This document shows positions 11,019 through 22,512 of a stretch of DNA of 60,826 nt, piece by piece. A model generated the notes under the pieces. It was not told the DNA's origin and ran no database searches. It saw nothing but the letters and a program-made list of their open reading frames with translations. The DNA comes from Fragilaria crotonensis (lineage: Eukaryota; Bacillariophyta; Fragilariophyceae; Fragilariales; Fragilariaceae): NCBI GenBank assembly GCA_022925895.1, contig JAKSYS010000366.1, forward strand, positions 1-60,826. Direction: 5' to 3'. A program made the position numbers and the translations under genes. Position 1 is the first letter of the stretch, and every line of letters starts with the position of its first letter.

Positions 11019-12096
11019 GGTCAATTACAATCTACAATGACGATGTTCTAGAATGATGGTACTCTGGTAGTGACTGCTTTTTGTCCAGCAATTCTGATGG
11101 ACAGTGTGTAACCATTCAGTACTCTTGAATTCAGTAATAGGCTTCAACAGTACTACAAAATATTAACATACATGTATTTATGTGATAAATATATTTATGA
11201 TGCACGCTTCATGTCTATGCATATGGATAGTCTACATTGACAGGCGACACGTGGCATCGACATTGTCCAGTTCTACAGTGCTAGCTAGAACCTGGTACTG
11301 TACTACCGGTAGAGAAAGTAGGCCCGATATTCAAATAACCTATTGTGAGATTATACATAGAGTAGTACAGTAGTAGTACTCCAGTACGACATACAGATTC
11401 GTCCATATTTCATGCTACAGTACTGTAGTAGTCTGACATTCATCAGTTAACATAACCGTCTAACCGTCTACTGCAGTACAGTATACAGTACCGTAGAAAG
11501 TTCTCGTCCAGCGTTGCTGGTAGACCGTCGTACCGTAAAGTGCGTACGATCCATGTTACCTCTTACTCGAACACTTTTGTAAGTGCATTGAATATCAAAT
11601 GCTACGGTACGGTCGAGACTGTACTTACTGGACTACTCGAAGTACCACACATCCTATCGAGGGTAAGTGTGTGATCACCATGGTCCTCCACGCCGATCAA
11701 AAAGCAGCGTATTTCCAAATCATCAGGAGCTTCTGTACCATGTAACACTCGAATGGCTTCAAGCGGATCAGGTGTAGAATGGAGATTTCAAGGCAGATAG
11801 AATTTTGATGGAAATGCGCTGAGCTCGTAACGTGTTGTAGTCGATCCCAGGATTGAGACCGTCAGATGTGCCTGCGTCCTTTGTGCAAGCCGATCTGCGA
11901 TCTGCATCAATAATCATTAACGCTACAGACAGCAGAGAACACACACGCACATTTCTGTTGTTGGCGCATCACCTGTTCACACGCGTACACTTGTTGCCCC
12001 AACCTCATTATTTGCCGTCACCTGGTCTCAACAATTGCTGCCATCCCCCCTTCCCTTCTTCACAGTCATTACATAGTATTCAAAAACAACAACAAC
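11019..12096. other. intergenic, GTAC/TACAGTA-rich
   Basis: The divergent spacer between ProRS and eS21. It is crowded with self-complementary words (GTAC, CAGTACTG, TACAGTACTGTA, ACCGGTA), especially 11270-11660. The last 100 bp before the eS21 ATG are C/A-rich with CAACAACAAC, typical of a 5' UTR. No gene seen. Confidence 0.4.
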
Positions 12097-12357
12097 ATGC
12101 AGAACGAAGCCGGCGAGAATGTCGATCTTTACGTGCCACGCAAGTGCCACTACACCAGCCGAATTTTGGCGGCCAAGGATCATTCAGCGATTCAAGTCAA
12201 TGTTGCCAACGTGGACCCAGTGACTGGAATTGCCACTGGAGAATACACTCCATTCTGCCTGGCAGGATACATTCGATTCAAGGCAGAAAGTGATATGGCC
12301 TTGACGACCCTAGTGAAGGAACATGATGAGAAAGTCTTGACGAGTGTTGTGGAATAA
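12097..12357 (+). CDS. RPS21: 40S ribosomal protein S21 (eS21)
   Basis: An intronless 86-residue protein that begins MQNEAGENVDLYVPRKC and continues TSRILAAKDHSAIQVNVANV, the unmistakable start and core of eukaryotic eS21; the usual family length is 81-87. It is a structural component of the small cytosolic ribosomal subunit. Full length, no breaks. The A/C-rich 5' leader directly abuts the ATG. Confidence 0.97.
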   Translation: MQNEAGENVDLYVPRKCHYTSRILAAKDHSAIQVNVANVDPVTGIATGEYTPFCLAGYIRFKAESDMALTTLVKEHDEKVLTSVVE

Positions 12358-13737
12358 ATGAAAAGAACTGAACTATAGACGCGGTAGTTTTTGTCTATAT
12401 TCTGCTCATCTTGTATATTGTTGATGATTCGTTGGTTTGGTCCATCTATGCTCTTATTTTTGCACTTGGTTACGTTTGGAACAAGGTGGATGGCAGTTCT
12501 CGTTCGGTGATGCATTTCTACTTTGCAGTCTTGCCCTTGGACCCTCCACTCATGATCACCTAGTTCGTCCTCAAGTTAGCTTCCTATCTACGGCTGCGTA
12601 TAGTAACGGATTCTTTATTGCAGAGCGCTCGGATCGGAATCCCCTGCTGCTTGCAAGTCCTAGTTCTCCATTACACGCTATGGAGTGCTCCGAGCATGCC
12701 TCTAAATAGCACTCCAGTTTTATAGTTTTTTACTAACCCTTCATCGCTTTAACGTAAATCCTCCCAATAAACTCCACACACTTCTTGGAGACATCCAATT
12801 GCACGCCATACGCCTTGATCAAGCATGATGAATGATAACTGATCACACGGAACCATTATAAAGTTTACAGTAGTGCTGTCGCACAGTATTCTCATCGACA
12901 ACCCCATCGCCCGTTGCCCAGTACTGTACAAGTACGCCCACAACATCAAGTTGATAATTGGGCGTCATGGCGCTGGTACTGTGTACTGTAGTCATCCTGG
13001 TGGTACAGTACACTGTACGCGCAAGTTGCAATGTACTATGGGATTGTACTGTGGAGTGTGGAGTACAAAAGAACTACATACCGGTAGTAGGATCCAGTAC
13101 CCCAGTTTGACCGCTACTAGAGCCACACACTAAGATATCTTGAGTCATTCGATGTCCTACTCTACGTTACTGAGTAGGTGATTTCCATGCGACATCTGCC
13201 AACCACTCCCAGAAGTGCTATGGCAAGAGTTGCGTGCTGCATGTCCCCGGCATGTTGTTTCTTACCTCGTTGGTGGTACTAAATTGTTGAGTCATTTCTC
13301 TTGTCTAATTGTATTCTCAGCGTGTGAACATGCCGTGATACTTGGTACAGCAGCAGACATTCCAGCCGGTACACAACAGTCGTGCTTTTCGAAACGAGTA
13401 TGACAGCATGACCCTTGTCACCATTTCGATCAACGAACTGGTCTGGTTTCACATTGATTCTGTTAGTATTCGTCGTCCACATAACTACCTGGCGAGGCAA
13501 GGCAACGCAGCAGTTCTCTGTCGCATTTCGTGCCCAGAACAATCGATTGGCGATTGGAAGAGCGGTGTTAGTGTGGGGTGTGAGAGTGGTGTCATTCACA
13601 ACAGGCATTTTAAGTGCTCCAGACACAACAATTCATTACTCTGCCAAATATCAAGACATATATTTGAGTTTGAGGAACTGCATCAGCTTCGCAATTATTA
13701 ATCAACGGTTGAAGTCGAAGGGATAGAGCTTTACAAA
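12358..13737. other. gene-free stretch
   Basis: No recognisable gene on either strand. From 12840 to 13110 the sequence is rich in GTACTGTAC/CAGTACTGTAC palindromic words like those in 11.0-11.7 kb. The last 40 bp lead into the LRR gene start (TTTACAAAATGAG). Confidence 0.4.
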
Positions 13738-16700
13738 ATGAGCGATAATGGCCTTTCTTACGAGGTTGACACAAAAATCAATGATGACGACCAGTACTAC
13801 GAAAGCAGAAAACCAGTGCCCGTGTCATTTGACATGATGACATTCGAATTACCGGATGCGAGCAAGGAACCGAGCGTGTATGAACCATCCATGAAAGAAC
13901 CGAGCTTGTACGAACCCACCACAAAGGACACACCTCCTGCTCCTCCAACTAGGAATGATCATTCACAATCTGCCTCCAACATTCGTCGGAAACAGAGAGC
14001 ATCACGACGAAACCTAATGGCGTCAGCCACACCAACCCCTGCACAGGACAACCTCAAGAATCCGCCACGGGAGATGCCTGAATCCATCCAAACAAGCAGT
14101 AACAGTAGTACGCCAGTCGAGCCTAGTCGCTCTTCGGAAACTGAAATGGACCCTGTTAGGGAAGCCAAGTGGACGGGCGAAGCTGAAGAAGAGTCCACAA
14201 TCGCTCGACGCAAAGCTATTCAAGAAATCATGAAGGACACATCGCTCAGCGCTGCCGAAAGGAATCAGAAAATACAACAGCTCATGAGTGGAAAGATTGT
14301 TATAGATCCAACACCATCCACACGGACCGGCGAGACCAATGACAACGTGTCGAAATCAATGCGAAAGAATGTCGAGGCAGTCAACATTGGCGGTGCTTCG
14401 GCCTCTTTCAACTCTTCAGGAAAAAATCGAAACAATCTCGACACGAAACCAGGTTTTACTGCGGTCAAAGGTACCGATACCAGGGCTGACATGAAAGCAC
14501 GACGCGAAATGGTTCCCATGAGTCCAGGAGATCAGAGAATAGGGAACATGGATAGTCAATCCGGTTCCGATTCCAAAGTGGGGTTCACAGCTGTTCGAGG
14601 GGAGGACTCGAGGGTCAAGGGTAAAGTGAGTCGAGGAATGGCACCAATTTCACCCGGGATATCACAATTGCAAACTGCAGAAGATTCCAAGGACAACCAA
14701 AGTGGAGATGTGCGACCAGGTGTGACTGCTGTCCGAGGCGAGGATGCACGAATCTCGCGTAAAGCCAACCGTGGTTCCACCACTGTAACCTTACCGTCAG
14801 ATTTGGTTGCAGCTCCGCAGTTTGATAACGACGAACCCACTCGTGCTGGTGGGCAAGTTTCGATGGATCGATCAGGTGCAATTGATGCCGAGAACTCCTT
14901 TCCTCCTCATCGATTCCTGGCGCATCACCCGTGTTGGGACGCGACTCACGAGTTTCCCGCAAGCTGCAATCAAGCTTGACTGTGCCACCGGTGGCTTCAC
15001 TAAAGGTGGATGATCCTTCCTTCTCATCGACTCCCGGAGTGTCGGCCATGCGGGGGAGTGACTCACGAATTTCGCGCAAGTTGCAATCGAGCACGATTGT
15101 TCCAGCCGTGGCATCATTGAAGCTAGATGATAGTGAATCCGATGAAAAACCAGCCTCTAAACCCGGCGCAGTCGTTTCCTATTCAAATTCGCGTGTGGCT
15201 CGAAAAATCGGTGTCGCAACCACGGCGAATGCATCCAATTCTGCCACCTCCTTTGCTTCCTACGATGTTACGATGGATGAACCCGGCGCCATTGCGCCAG
15301 GCAGTGCCATGTCAATGGCCGACGACTCACGGGTGGCTCGAAAGATGCAATCAAATTCGAATAAAGGTCCTGGAGTTTTCGCGTCAACTGATGATTCTCG
15401 CGTTCGACGAAAAAAGAGCGGGTCTAGACGCTCATCCAGTATATCAGATGGACGAGCTGCAGAAAACGCTGAAACCTTTGAGGACGAACCTGAGAGCCTC
15501 GCCCTTCCAGGCAGTGCCGTTGCATCAAGGAACGATTCTCGTCTCGCCCGAAAAATTGCGCAAGGAGGTACTGGTGCCGGCGCTCAAGCAGCATCCGACG
15601 ACACGGCTGTTTCCAAGAAAGTTGGTCGAACGCGAGGGGCTGCATTGGGCCTTGCGGCAGCGACCGCTGCAGCAAACATTGGTGCTGTTCAAGCATTTGG
15701 CGAAGATGAAGCTGCCCAGAAAAAATCATTTGTGCAAGACGAGCTATTCTCTACTGACGACGGCAATGATATCAATCCTGACGATTACCTCATGCAACAA
15801 GTTAGAGCAACGCAGCAAGCGCAACAGAAAAAGATTGCAAAGAAGAAGCCAGATAAAGATTTGGACGAATCCGAAGGGTTGCATAAAGACGGGGATGCTG
15901 CAGTCCCCAAGGTTCCTGGTGCCTTTTCTGTGAAGGGAGGACGAGGCTGGTTTACGGGGGGCTTTCGCCAGCGCGCCGCTCGGGGTATGGTACGCATTCG
16001 GAACCAGGTCATCTTGGACGCGGACGTTACCGCGGTTGCCGAGGATGGCATCGATGAGGAAGAAACTTGGTGGGATCGCGCTGACAAACCGACTCTGATT
16101 GTTGGTGCTTGCGTATTGGTATTTGCCATCATTGTCATAAGCGTCCCTGTTGCGCTTGCGGTAACGAAAGAAGATCCACCAACACCGGCGCCGACAAGCC
16201 CACGTTTCTTCGCTACGGATGACTTCAAACAATTGCTCGCCCCAGTTACGGATCCTGCAGCGTTTGAAAATCCAGAGTCTCCCCAGAGTCGCGCCCTAGA
16301 TTGGATTGTCTACGACGACGAATTGCAGCTTTTACCGAATGACGCGGCCACCATTCAGCGATACATCTGCATGGTTATGTACTTCGGCAATGGTGGCGAG
16401 AATTGGGACTTCCCGCAACCAGCTGTTGAATGGGGTTCTGGGGTTCACGAATGCGAATGGGATTACATCACTTGTGAATCCAACATGACTGTTGGGAAGC
16501 TGAACCTTCTTGAGCTAGGGTTGACAGGATCTTTGCAAGCAGAGATGGTGCATCTTTCACAGCTATCATCGTTGGATCTTGGTCGAAATAAGTTAAGCGA
16601 AGTCAGCTTCCCAGTTTTGCTTTTGCAAATGACAACATTGAGGTTCCTCTATCTTGATTCACTTGGCTTGAAAGGAACCATACCCAGTGAGATTGGCAAA

Positions 16701-17444
16701 CTCAATAAGCTCGAACAATTGTATTTGGGCTCCAACAGCTTCTCTGGTTCATTGCCGACCGAAATACAGGGATTGACTTCCATCGAGGGTTTCCAGGTCA
16801 ACACAAACAACTTGGAAGGCGACATCTTCAACATCGTTGGAAGCTGGCCTGTGCTCAAGAACTTAGATTTTGGTAACAACGATTTCATCGGGAAAATTCC
16901 GACGAATCTTCCTTCAAGTCTGGTGTCTTTGCGCCTCGACCGGAACAGTATTAGTGGCAGTCTTCCGACAGAATTGGGAGCGCTGAAATTTCTCAAGTCG
17001 GTAATTGTGACACAAAACTTTCGACTTGGTGGAGCCCTTCCTAGTGAGCTAGGGAGGTGCTCCTCACTGGAAACCCTGCAAATTGACTCAAACATGTTTA
17101 GCGGTAACATCCCATCTGAATTGGGCAACCTGCCTGCCATTCAAGAATTACGTCTTGGTCAGAACGAATTCACAGGAATGATTCCCTCAGCGTTGGGGAG
17201 CTGTACAACGTTGACCAGTCTTGATTTTAACAACAATAATTTCATCAGTGCAGTGCCGACCGAGTTGGGCAAGTTGACCGCACTGTCGTTGTTGTGGCTC
17301 CAATTCAGCAACTTGTCCGGCTCCATGCCGAGTGAAATTTGTTCTCTACGAACAAACAAGTTGATTGATCTTCAAGCCGATTGCAAATTCTCCAATGCGG
17401 AATTAAAATGCCAAGAGCCTGAATGTTGCACGCTTTGCCATTAA
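13738..17444 (+). CDS. transmembrane LRR protein with DSR repeats
   Basis: About 1235 residues once one break near 14898 is bridged (a missing T in CTCCTTT shifts frame; the repeat motif resumes in the next frame). N-terminal part (1-780): disordered, charged, with a helix near residues 154-186 (IQEIMKDTSLSAAERNQKIQ) and about nine copies of a G-x-DSR-(V/I/L)-x-RK motif (e.g. RGEDSRVKGK, GRDSRVSRK, GSDSRISRK, ADDSRVARK). One TM helix follows at about 784-808 (LIVGACVLVFAIIVISVPVA), then a Pro/Thr linker, SPQSRALDWIVYDD, and 10-12 plant-type LRRs (LxxLYLGSNSFSGSLPTEI) over about 918-1208. It ends in a Cys-rich CCTLCH tail. No N-terminal signal is seen, so it is probably type II: LRRs outside, repeats in the cytosol. 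Diatom LRR proteins of this layout are thought to be surface receptors or adhesion proteins; the ligand is unknown. Confidence 0.88.
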
Positions 17445-17471
17445 AAGTGAAAATCATAAAAGTCAACGGTA

Positions 17472-18685
17472 CTACACTTTATTTTCCCACACTTTGAGAT
17501 GCGTGTCTTCCACAGTATAGACACCATTTTCGTCAAACCGCAAATCTTCCAAGGTATGCTCGCCGTCCAATGTCGCTCCTTTGGTTGCAACCATTGCAAA
17601 ATGTCGGCCAGTAGCCGCTCCGACCTTTGTTGTGGCAAACAGTTGCAGCAATAGGTCCCTGTACTCTTGAGAATGATCTGCGTAGTCATCCAAATATGGT
17701 TCTGTCGCACGGATTAGACTGACAATAACGGATTCGCTCGTTGGGCAGCATAGGCTGGCGTTTCAAAGTCCATTTCACAGAACCAAAACTGACCGTTGGG
17801 TTTGAGAATGCGATGGGCCTCTTGAATAATGGCAAGTGTGACTGCCGCGGGAAGCTCATGAGCCACAAACTGTAAATTGACAACGTCGACCGATGCATCT
17901 GGTAGACCAGTCGCTTCAGCTGCCGCTATTTGGTACGAAATACGATCGTCGCGAGTGATGGAATTGATCCAAGTGCCTCCCTCCTCAATGGATTTGGGCT
18001 GTAGGGCCAACAACCTTCTGCCCACTTCACAAAAGTAGGGACTCAGGTCCAACCCGAGAATCTTGGAGGCATGTGGGTATTGTTGTGCAAGCCGCCGTGT
18101 GCTCATTCCAGTTCCACATCCTAAATCCACAATGAGAGCACCGTCGTTGTTGTTCACAGAGGCACCGAGCTGATGTAAGCAAACTTGGAAGGAATCCCGA
18201 AATGCTTCTTCGCCTTTACTCCCATGCGCTGGGAAATTCCTTGCTCCAACGGAGGCACTGGCAATTTCTGCCTCCCAGGCTGCATCCCAACATAAATTGC
18301 CATTCGGATAGGCATGAAAGGGTTGTTGGTAGTATGTAGGAATGTGCGAGGTATCAAACTCTAAATCAGTCGACTGCCAGTCATCAAACGACTTTGCAAT
18401 CCATTCTTTGCATTCCATCCATGGAATTCCATTGGAGGATGCCGTATCCATCATTTTTTGATGTGCTTGAGGTACCAAGACGTACTCCCATAAGGGAGAT
18501 TTGAGGGCGAAGTTAAGAATACCATGTAAAAGTCCAGTTCGAGGAGTCGGTCCTGCTTGACTCACGTCGGTGGCGTAGAGAGAAGAGGGAAGCCGCACCA
18601 CAGGATTGAGGTTAAATGCCTCTGATGAAGATAGCGCCGTTAACGAAACGACAAGGACAATGGGGACTCTTGCATGCATCTTCAT
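17472..18685 (-). CDS. plastid-targeted SAM-dependent methyltransferase
   Basis: Starts MKMHARVPIVLVVSLTALSS with SEAF|NLNP: a signal peptide ending in an -AF- motif followed by a basic/Ser region, the bipartite presequence of complex-plastid proteins. The mature part has a class I methyltransferase fold: motif I VDLGCGTGMSTRRLA (about 186-200), ILGLDLSPYF, then VDVVNLQFVAHELP and HRILKPNGQFWFCEMD. It resembles the UbiE-like chloroplast methyltransferases of plants, whose substrates are largely undefined. A break near 17722 (a missing base in TTATTGTCAG) ends the first frame after NPLL; the next frame continues SLIRATEPYLDDYADHSQEY to the stop at 17472, matching how this family usually goes on. 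Intronless. Its stop lies 28 bp from the LRR gene stop (convergent). Confidence 0.85.
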
Positions 18686-21206
18686 TTTGCCAGATTATGT
18701 CTGTGTATGTTCACATTCGCATCTGACCATGATACTACAATCTACGATCTGCTGATATGATTTCTTCAAGAAAACAACAGTATGATGTGCTACAGTAGTG
18801 CTGTATCACTAAAGTATAAGTAATACTGGAGTACCAGTTTCATCGCTTTTTAGTGTTATATGTCGGCTATTTTAGTATGACATCACCGTGCCCACAGTAC
18901 TTGCTCTACTACAGGCTACAAGGGAAACACATGAATCACTGATAGAAGGAGATATGTAGCAGTTATCTTTCTGGCATGACAAAGGGTTGACATGCGCGTT
19001 AGGAAAAGCGCCGACAGAAGTCAACAACAAAGATTCCGTGTTTTGTCAGCCATTCAAATTTCCGATGTCTTCAAAAATCTTCTACAGGAGGACTCACTGT
19101 AGTTTATTACTGTGACGTCAGTGCCCACGTCACAGTACTGATGTCTGCACGTTCAACGTACTGACATGCAGTACTACAGTAAGACAGTAACATACTGAGA
19201 GCATCCTGATTGGTACGCGCTGACGTCAAATCGGTGAAACCTTATCGGATCTGATCTCACAAATCCATTGCACACTCTGCCGCACGACAGGCCTAGCATG
19301 TCTTATCGTTGGGGGTACACCGGCCCTCTTGTGTACCCTGGGTACATCGATGTACCCTTCAAAAAAAATTGAAAAATTGGCAATCTTTATCGTGTACTGT
19401 AGTACTGTGTACTGAACCACCGCGCAGTTTTCCGATTACCGGAGCGAGAACGGCGTGAGTGGGCACACGTGCACACAATTTGATACACTGCAAGTTGATA
19501 ATTGTATCCAACATTGTTGGCATTCGCACAATGCTGATTGTGAGACTACTACTTGTACTTAATAGTGGGGGAGTGATAGTTGTATGGCTGGTTTCACCTT
19601 CGACCCTCGCGAGGTAGGTCATAGTACTAGATGTACTTAACTCCTACATATTATATACTAATTCTTTCGTAAAGATATGATTGCTCTCTCGTGTGATGCT
19701 GGGATCAAAGCATTAATCGCACAACCAATTAGCTACTGCGTGGTGCCTTCCTCATCGTCGCTTTATTCAGCCCCCGTGTTGGTCAAAGTAAAGCGTGAAC
19801 CGTGGTGACTCGAACACGAGCCGCTCATTCTTGTTGCACTAGAGCTGCTGTTCTTGCTGGGATGCATGGGCGGATGAGCAAGGTGGGCGCAACAAGACTT
19901 TCTCGGCAGATTCGCGATTCGATGGTAGTTTGCTATTCTTCAACAGCTATCATGGGCTTGAGGAATGGTTACGATCTAAGATTTCCCAGCCAAGAATGTA
20001 TGGCATTGGTAAAACAAGGACGTTTCCAAATCATGCCGCATGATGCCATCAGTATTCACCGCCGGCCCCAGAGGATAAACACATCGTCACGTCGGAGGCT
20101 CATGTGATTGAAATTCGGCACAATGATTGACCGTATCCTGTGGTGAAGCTGTGCCAAATAATCAATGGGTAGCTTCTGGTAATCCTGGCAGATGCTGGGG
20201 GTTGCAAACTACCTTAGCAAAAATCAGCCCAGTTGGTGAAATTGTTTTCGGATCTTTGTTTCATCCCACTGAAAAATCATCTTTTGCGATGCGACACTGC
20301 AAGTGCACAATGTGTTTATAACTAGCTACTACATGATACTTGACTGTTTCAAATCTATATGCCACAATAGAACCTTAGCGAAAAGGGGATTGCCCAAATC
20401 ATTATCAAATATGTTGTTGGCAAGGAAACAGACCGCCGACTCTCTTATGGGAGATGGAAAGCAACATGCAAGTATGGGCCTTGGACTATTCATCCACCAG
20501 GAACACATCAAGTAATTGGCATTTTTGTTACAACAAACTGTATCCTATTGTAAATCCACTCCCAAATTGTCAAATCACGGATGCCATAGATTATGGCATA
20601 GAGAACGCCATTGCTCGTAGACATGATCATGACTCCACGATTCGTTTGCGAAGATCAGTTCTTTAAGTAAGCACAATAGTTGGTCGATGTGGTATACGCA
20701 AATTAAGCAACGGCCGAAGGTTCACGTGTTGCTCGTTCCTATTCAACTGTATGGGAGCCGAATCCTGAAGCGCCTTAAATTTGCGATTGCCTTGATACAC
20801 ATCATCATTTGCATGCAATTACCGTGGGTATCATCGCCAAAGAAATCGTCACCATAGTGGTCAACATGATCATTCTCTCCCTCTTCTTCTGCTCCGGCAT
20901 CCGCCTCCACACCATTATCGTTGTAGTTGTAGAAACTCTTGTTCCGTGTTCTTTAGTCGTCATCATACCAACTCCATTCCGCTTGTTCAAGGTGTCAAAA
21001 ATCTCTCGACAATTATTTGGGAGGGTAGAACGGCAGTGTTTCAAAGCTTACTCAAGTCGACAAGGAGTATCCGCGGATCTCGTCATAGCCTTGCAGACGA
21101 ATGTTGCTTGGCGGACTCACGATTGTTTGGCTGATCACTGAGCATCGTTGTGCACACGCAACTGAAATTGGTGCTCCTTACACATGCCAAAATATTTGCG
21201 AGAATT

Positions 21207-21289
21207 TGAAGACTATCGTCCTCACTCATGTTTCTCGATCCCTCAGGCGATGATTAATACTGCTGTCCTAGTGAGGACGATAGTCTTCA
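21207..21289. repeat. 20-bp perfect inverted repeat (hairpin)
   Basis: TGAAGACTATCGTCCTCACT (21207-21226) and its exact reverse complement (21270-21289), separated by 43 nt. It lies in a gene-free region and is not part of an ORF. It could be a structured small-RNA precursor, a foldback relic or a terminator-like structure. Confidence 0.9.
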
Positions 21290-21689
21290 TGGCGTGATCG
21301 TTTGAAAGCCGTGTAATCCCATGGTCAATGCCCTTGGTTGCATCGTGGTAAAAATCCATTCTTATGACGTCACTTATCAGAAAACACTTAAGGAAATCAT
21401 TTTCCAAGTGGAAAACGTACCACGGCCTACCTGCCGATTCCTCAGGGTGAAACCAGCCATATATCTATGCTGGGAGGGCGTGCATCCTTTTGAGGTGTCA
21501 TCACAGTGCAGGATGCGTTTCGATTGCAGGGCAATTGTTGAGATATCCCATAATCCGAGTACACAACTGCTCCAACGTTCGACGAAAACACGAGGATCAG
21601 GTATTTGTACGTTTTGTGGTATTAAACATATGCAGTGAAAAGCCACAAAAAGGTCACTGTATATTCCCACTGGAGCAATGATACAGTAC

Positions 21690-21860
21690 TGACCCCGGGT
21701 ACATGAGGGGGGGTCAGATTTTGAAAATGTGACCCTAGGTCATCAAAAAGGTACATCATCTGACCCCCCCCAATTCGATGTACCCCCCCTCATAAGAAAT
21801 GCTTTTTTGAAAAAAAATCGAAAAATCAGGGATGTACCCCCCACGATAAGACATGCTCTA
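21690..21860. repeat. G/C-tract foldback element
   Basis: Contains GACCCC...GGGGGGGTCAGAT facing ATCTGACCCCCCC, then ACCCCCC...CATAAGA and ACCCCCCACGATAAGACATG. The final word (GTACCCCCCACGATAAGACATGCT-like, 21835-21858) matches 19293-19318 in inverse orientation with one difference. The structure suggests a short non-autonomous element; no coding capacity. Confidence 0.5.
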
Positions 21861-21880
21861 AGTAATCAATCATACCACAG

Positions 21881-22512
21881 CAAACCCTTCCCTCCGGACA
21901 AGATTGGGAGAATCAAAATGCGGGACGAGGCACTGGTGGAATGCGCATGTCCCTTCCAACGACGGGACGTGAATTGGAACGGGCCAAGGCCATGGGCTTG
22001 GTCACGACTGAGAAACGGTACGGTAACAATTACATGAGTCCTTGTATCGGGATGAAATTCAACACTGTTTTGGGTGCAAAAATGATGAAGGACGAGAATG
22101 TAGTTGTTGTGGTGAAAGAATGGAGGAACGAAGTTGTAACGCTTGGGACGGTCATCGTCGAGGTTTTTCGTCGGTTTGGAAATCGATCTCATAACCTATT
22201 CTCAACGACTCGATTTTGTACTCACTTTTTTTTTTCCGTTCCTTGTCGCTGTCTTGTCATGACATTATCATTATGTTATAATACTATTTTGATACACACA
22301 GACAAACAGCAGGTGGTGCCAAAACCCACAAAAGCATGATCATGTCGGCCCGAACATTGGACGATGCTACCGAGGCAGGTCGGATTGTCAAAGTCGACGT
22401 GAAATTGTCCAAGGCTATTGCTCAGGCACGTACATCCATGAAGCTTTCACAAAAGGACTTGGCGGCTTCCATCAACACTACGCCAAACTTGATACATGAG
22501 GCGTGCTGGTAA
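21881..22512 (+). pseudogene. MBF1-like fragment (multiprotein bridging factor 1)
   Basis: Two exon-like blocks. The first (open from 21881 after a CAG; ATG at 21941) carries QDWE and ELERAKAMGLVTTEKRYG and ends at 22022 with a GTAACA donor. The second (from 22310 after ACAAACAG to the TAA at 22512) carries GGAKTHKSMIMSARTLDDAT, VKLSKAIAQARTSMKLSQKD and LAASINTTPNLIHE. This is the order of MBF1: basic N-terminal core binding partner factors, then a Cro/C1-type HTH. The protein stops about midway through the HTH (NLIHEACW), where MBF1 normally continues EYExGxAIPN. The true N-terminal exon is also not evident, because the foldback repeat lies directly upstream. I read it as a truncated, probably non-functional copy. 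A still-expressed short form is possible. Confidence 0.6.

Larger units (their letters stand above)
18686..21880. other. gene-poor stretch with relics
   Basis: No intact gene. Contents: GTAC/CAGTACTG-rich spacer (18780-19230, 19380-19420); a 24-bp word at 19293 that recurs inverted at 21857; coding-like but stop-ridden fragments around 19.85-20.65 kb that I could not assign; a perfect 20-bp hairpin at 21207-21289; and a G/C-tract foldback at 21690-21860. The fragments may be an old transposase. Confidence 0.35.

Noticed and set aside
12437-13701. Several 90-119 codon frames between eS21 and the LRR gene
   Set aside because: No similarity, no splice-consistent extension, overlapping frames on both strands, and composition matching the palindrome-rich spacers.
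19802-20666. Open frames that might form a transposase gene
   Set aside because: Fragments such as HGLEEWLRSKISQPRMYG look protein-like, but I could not match catalytic residues or join frames, so no gene is called; only noted as relics.
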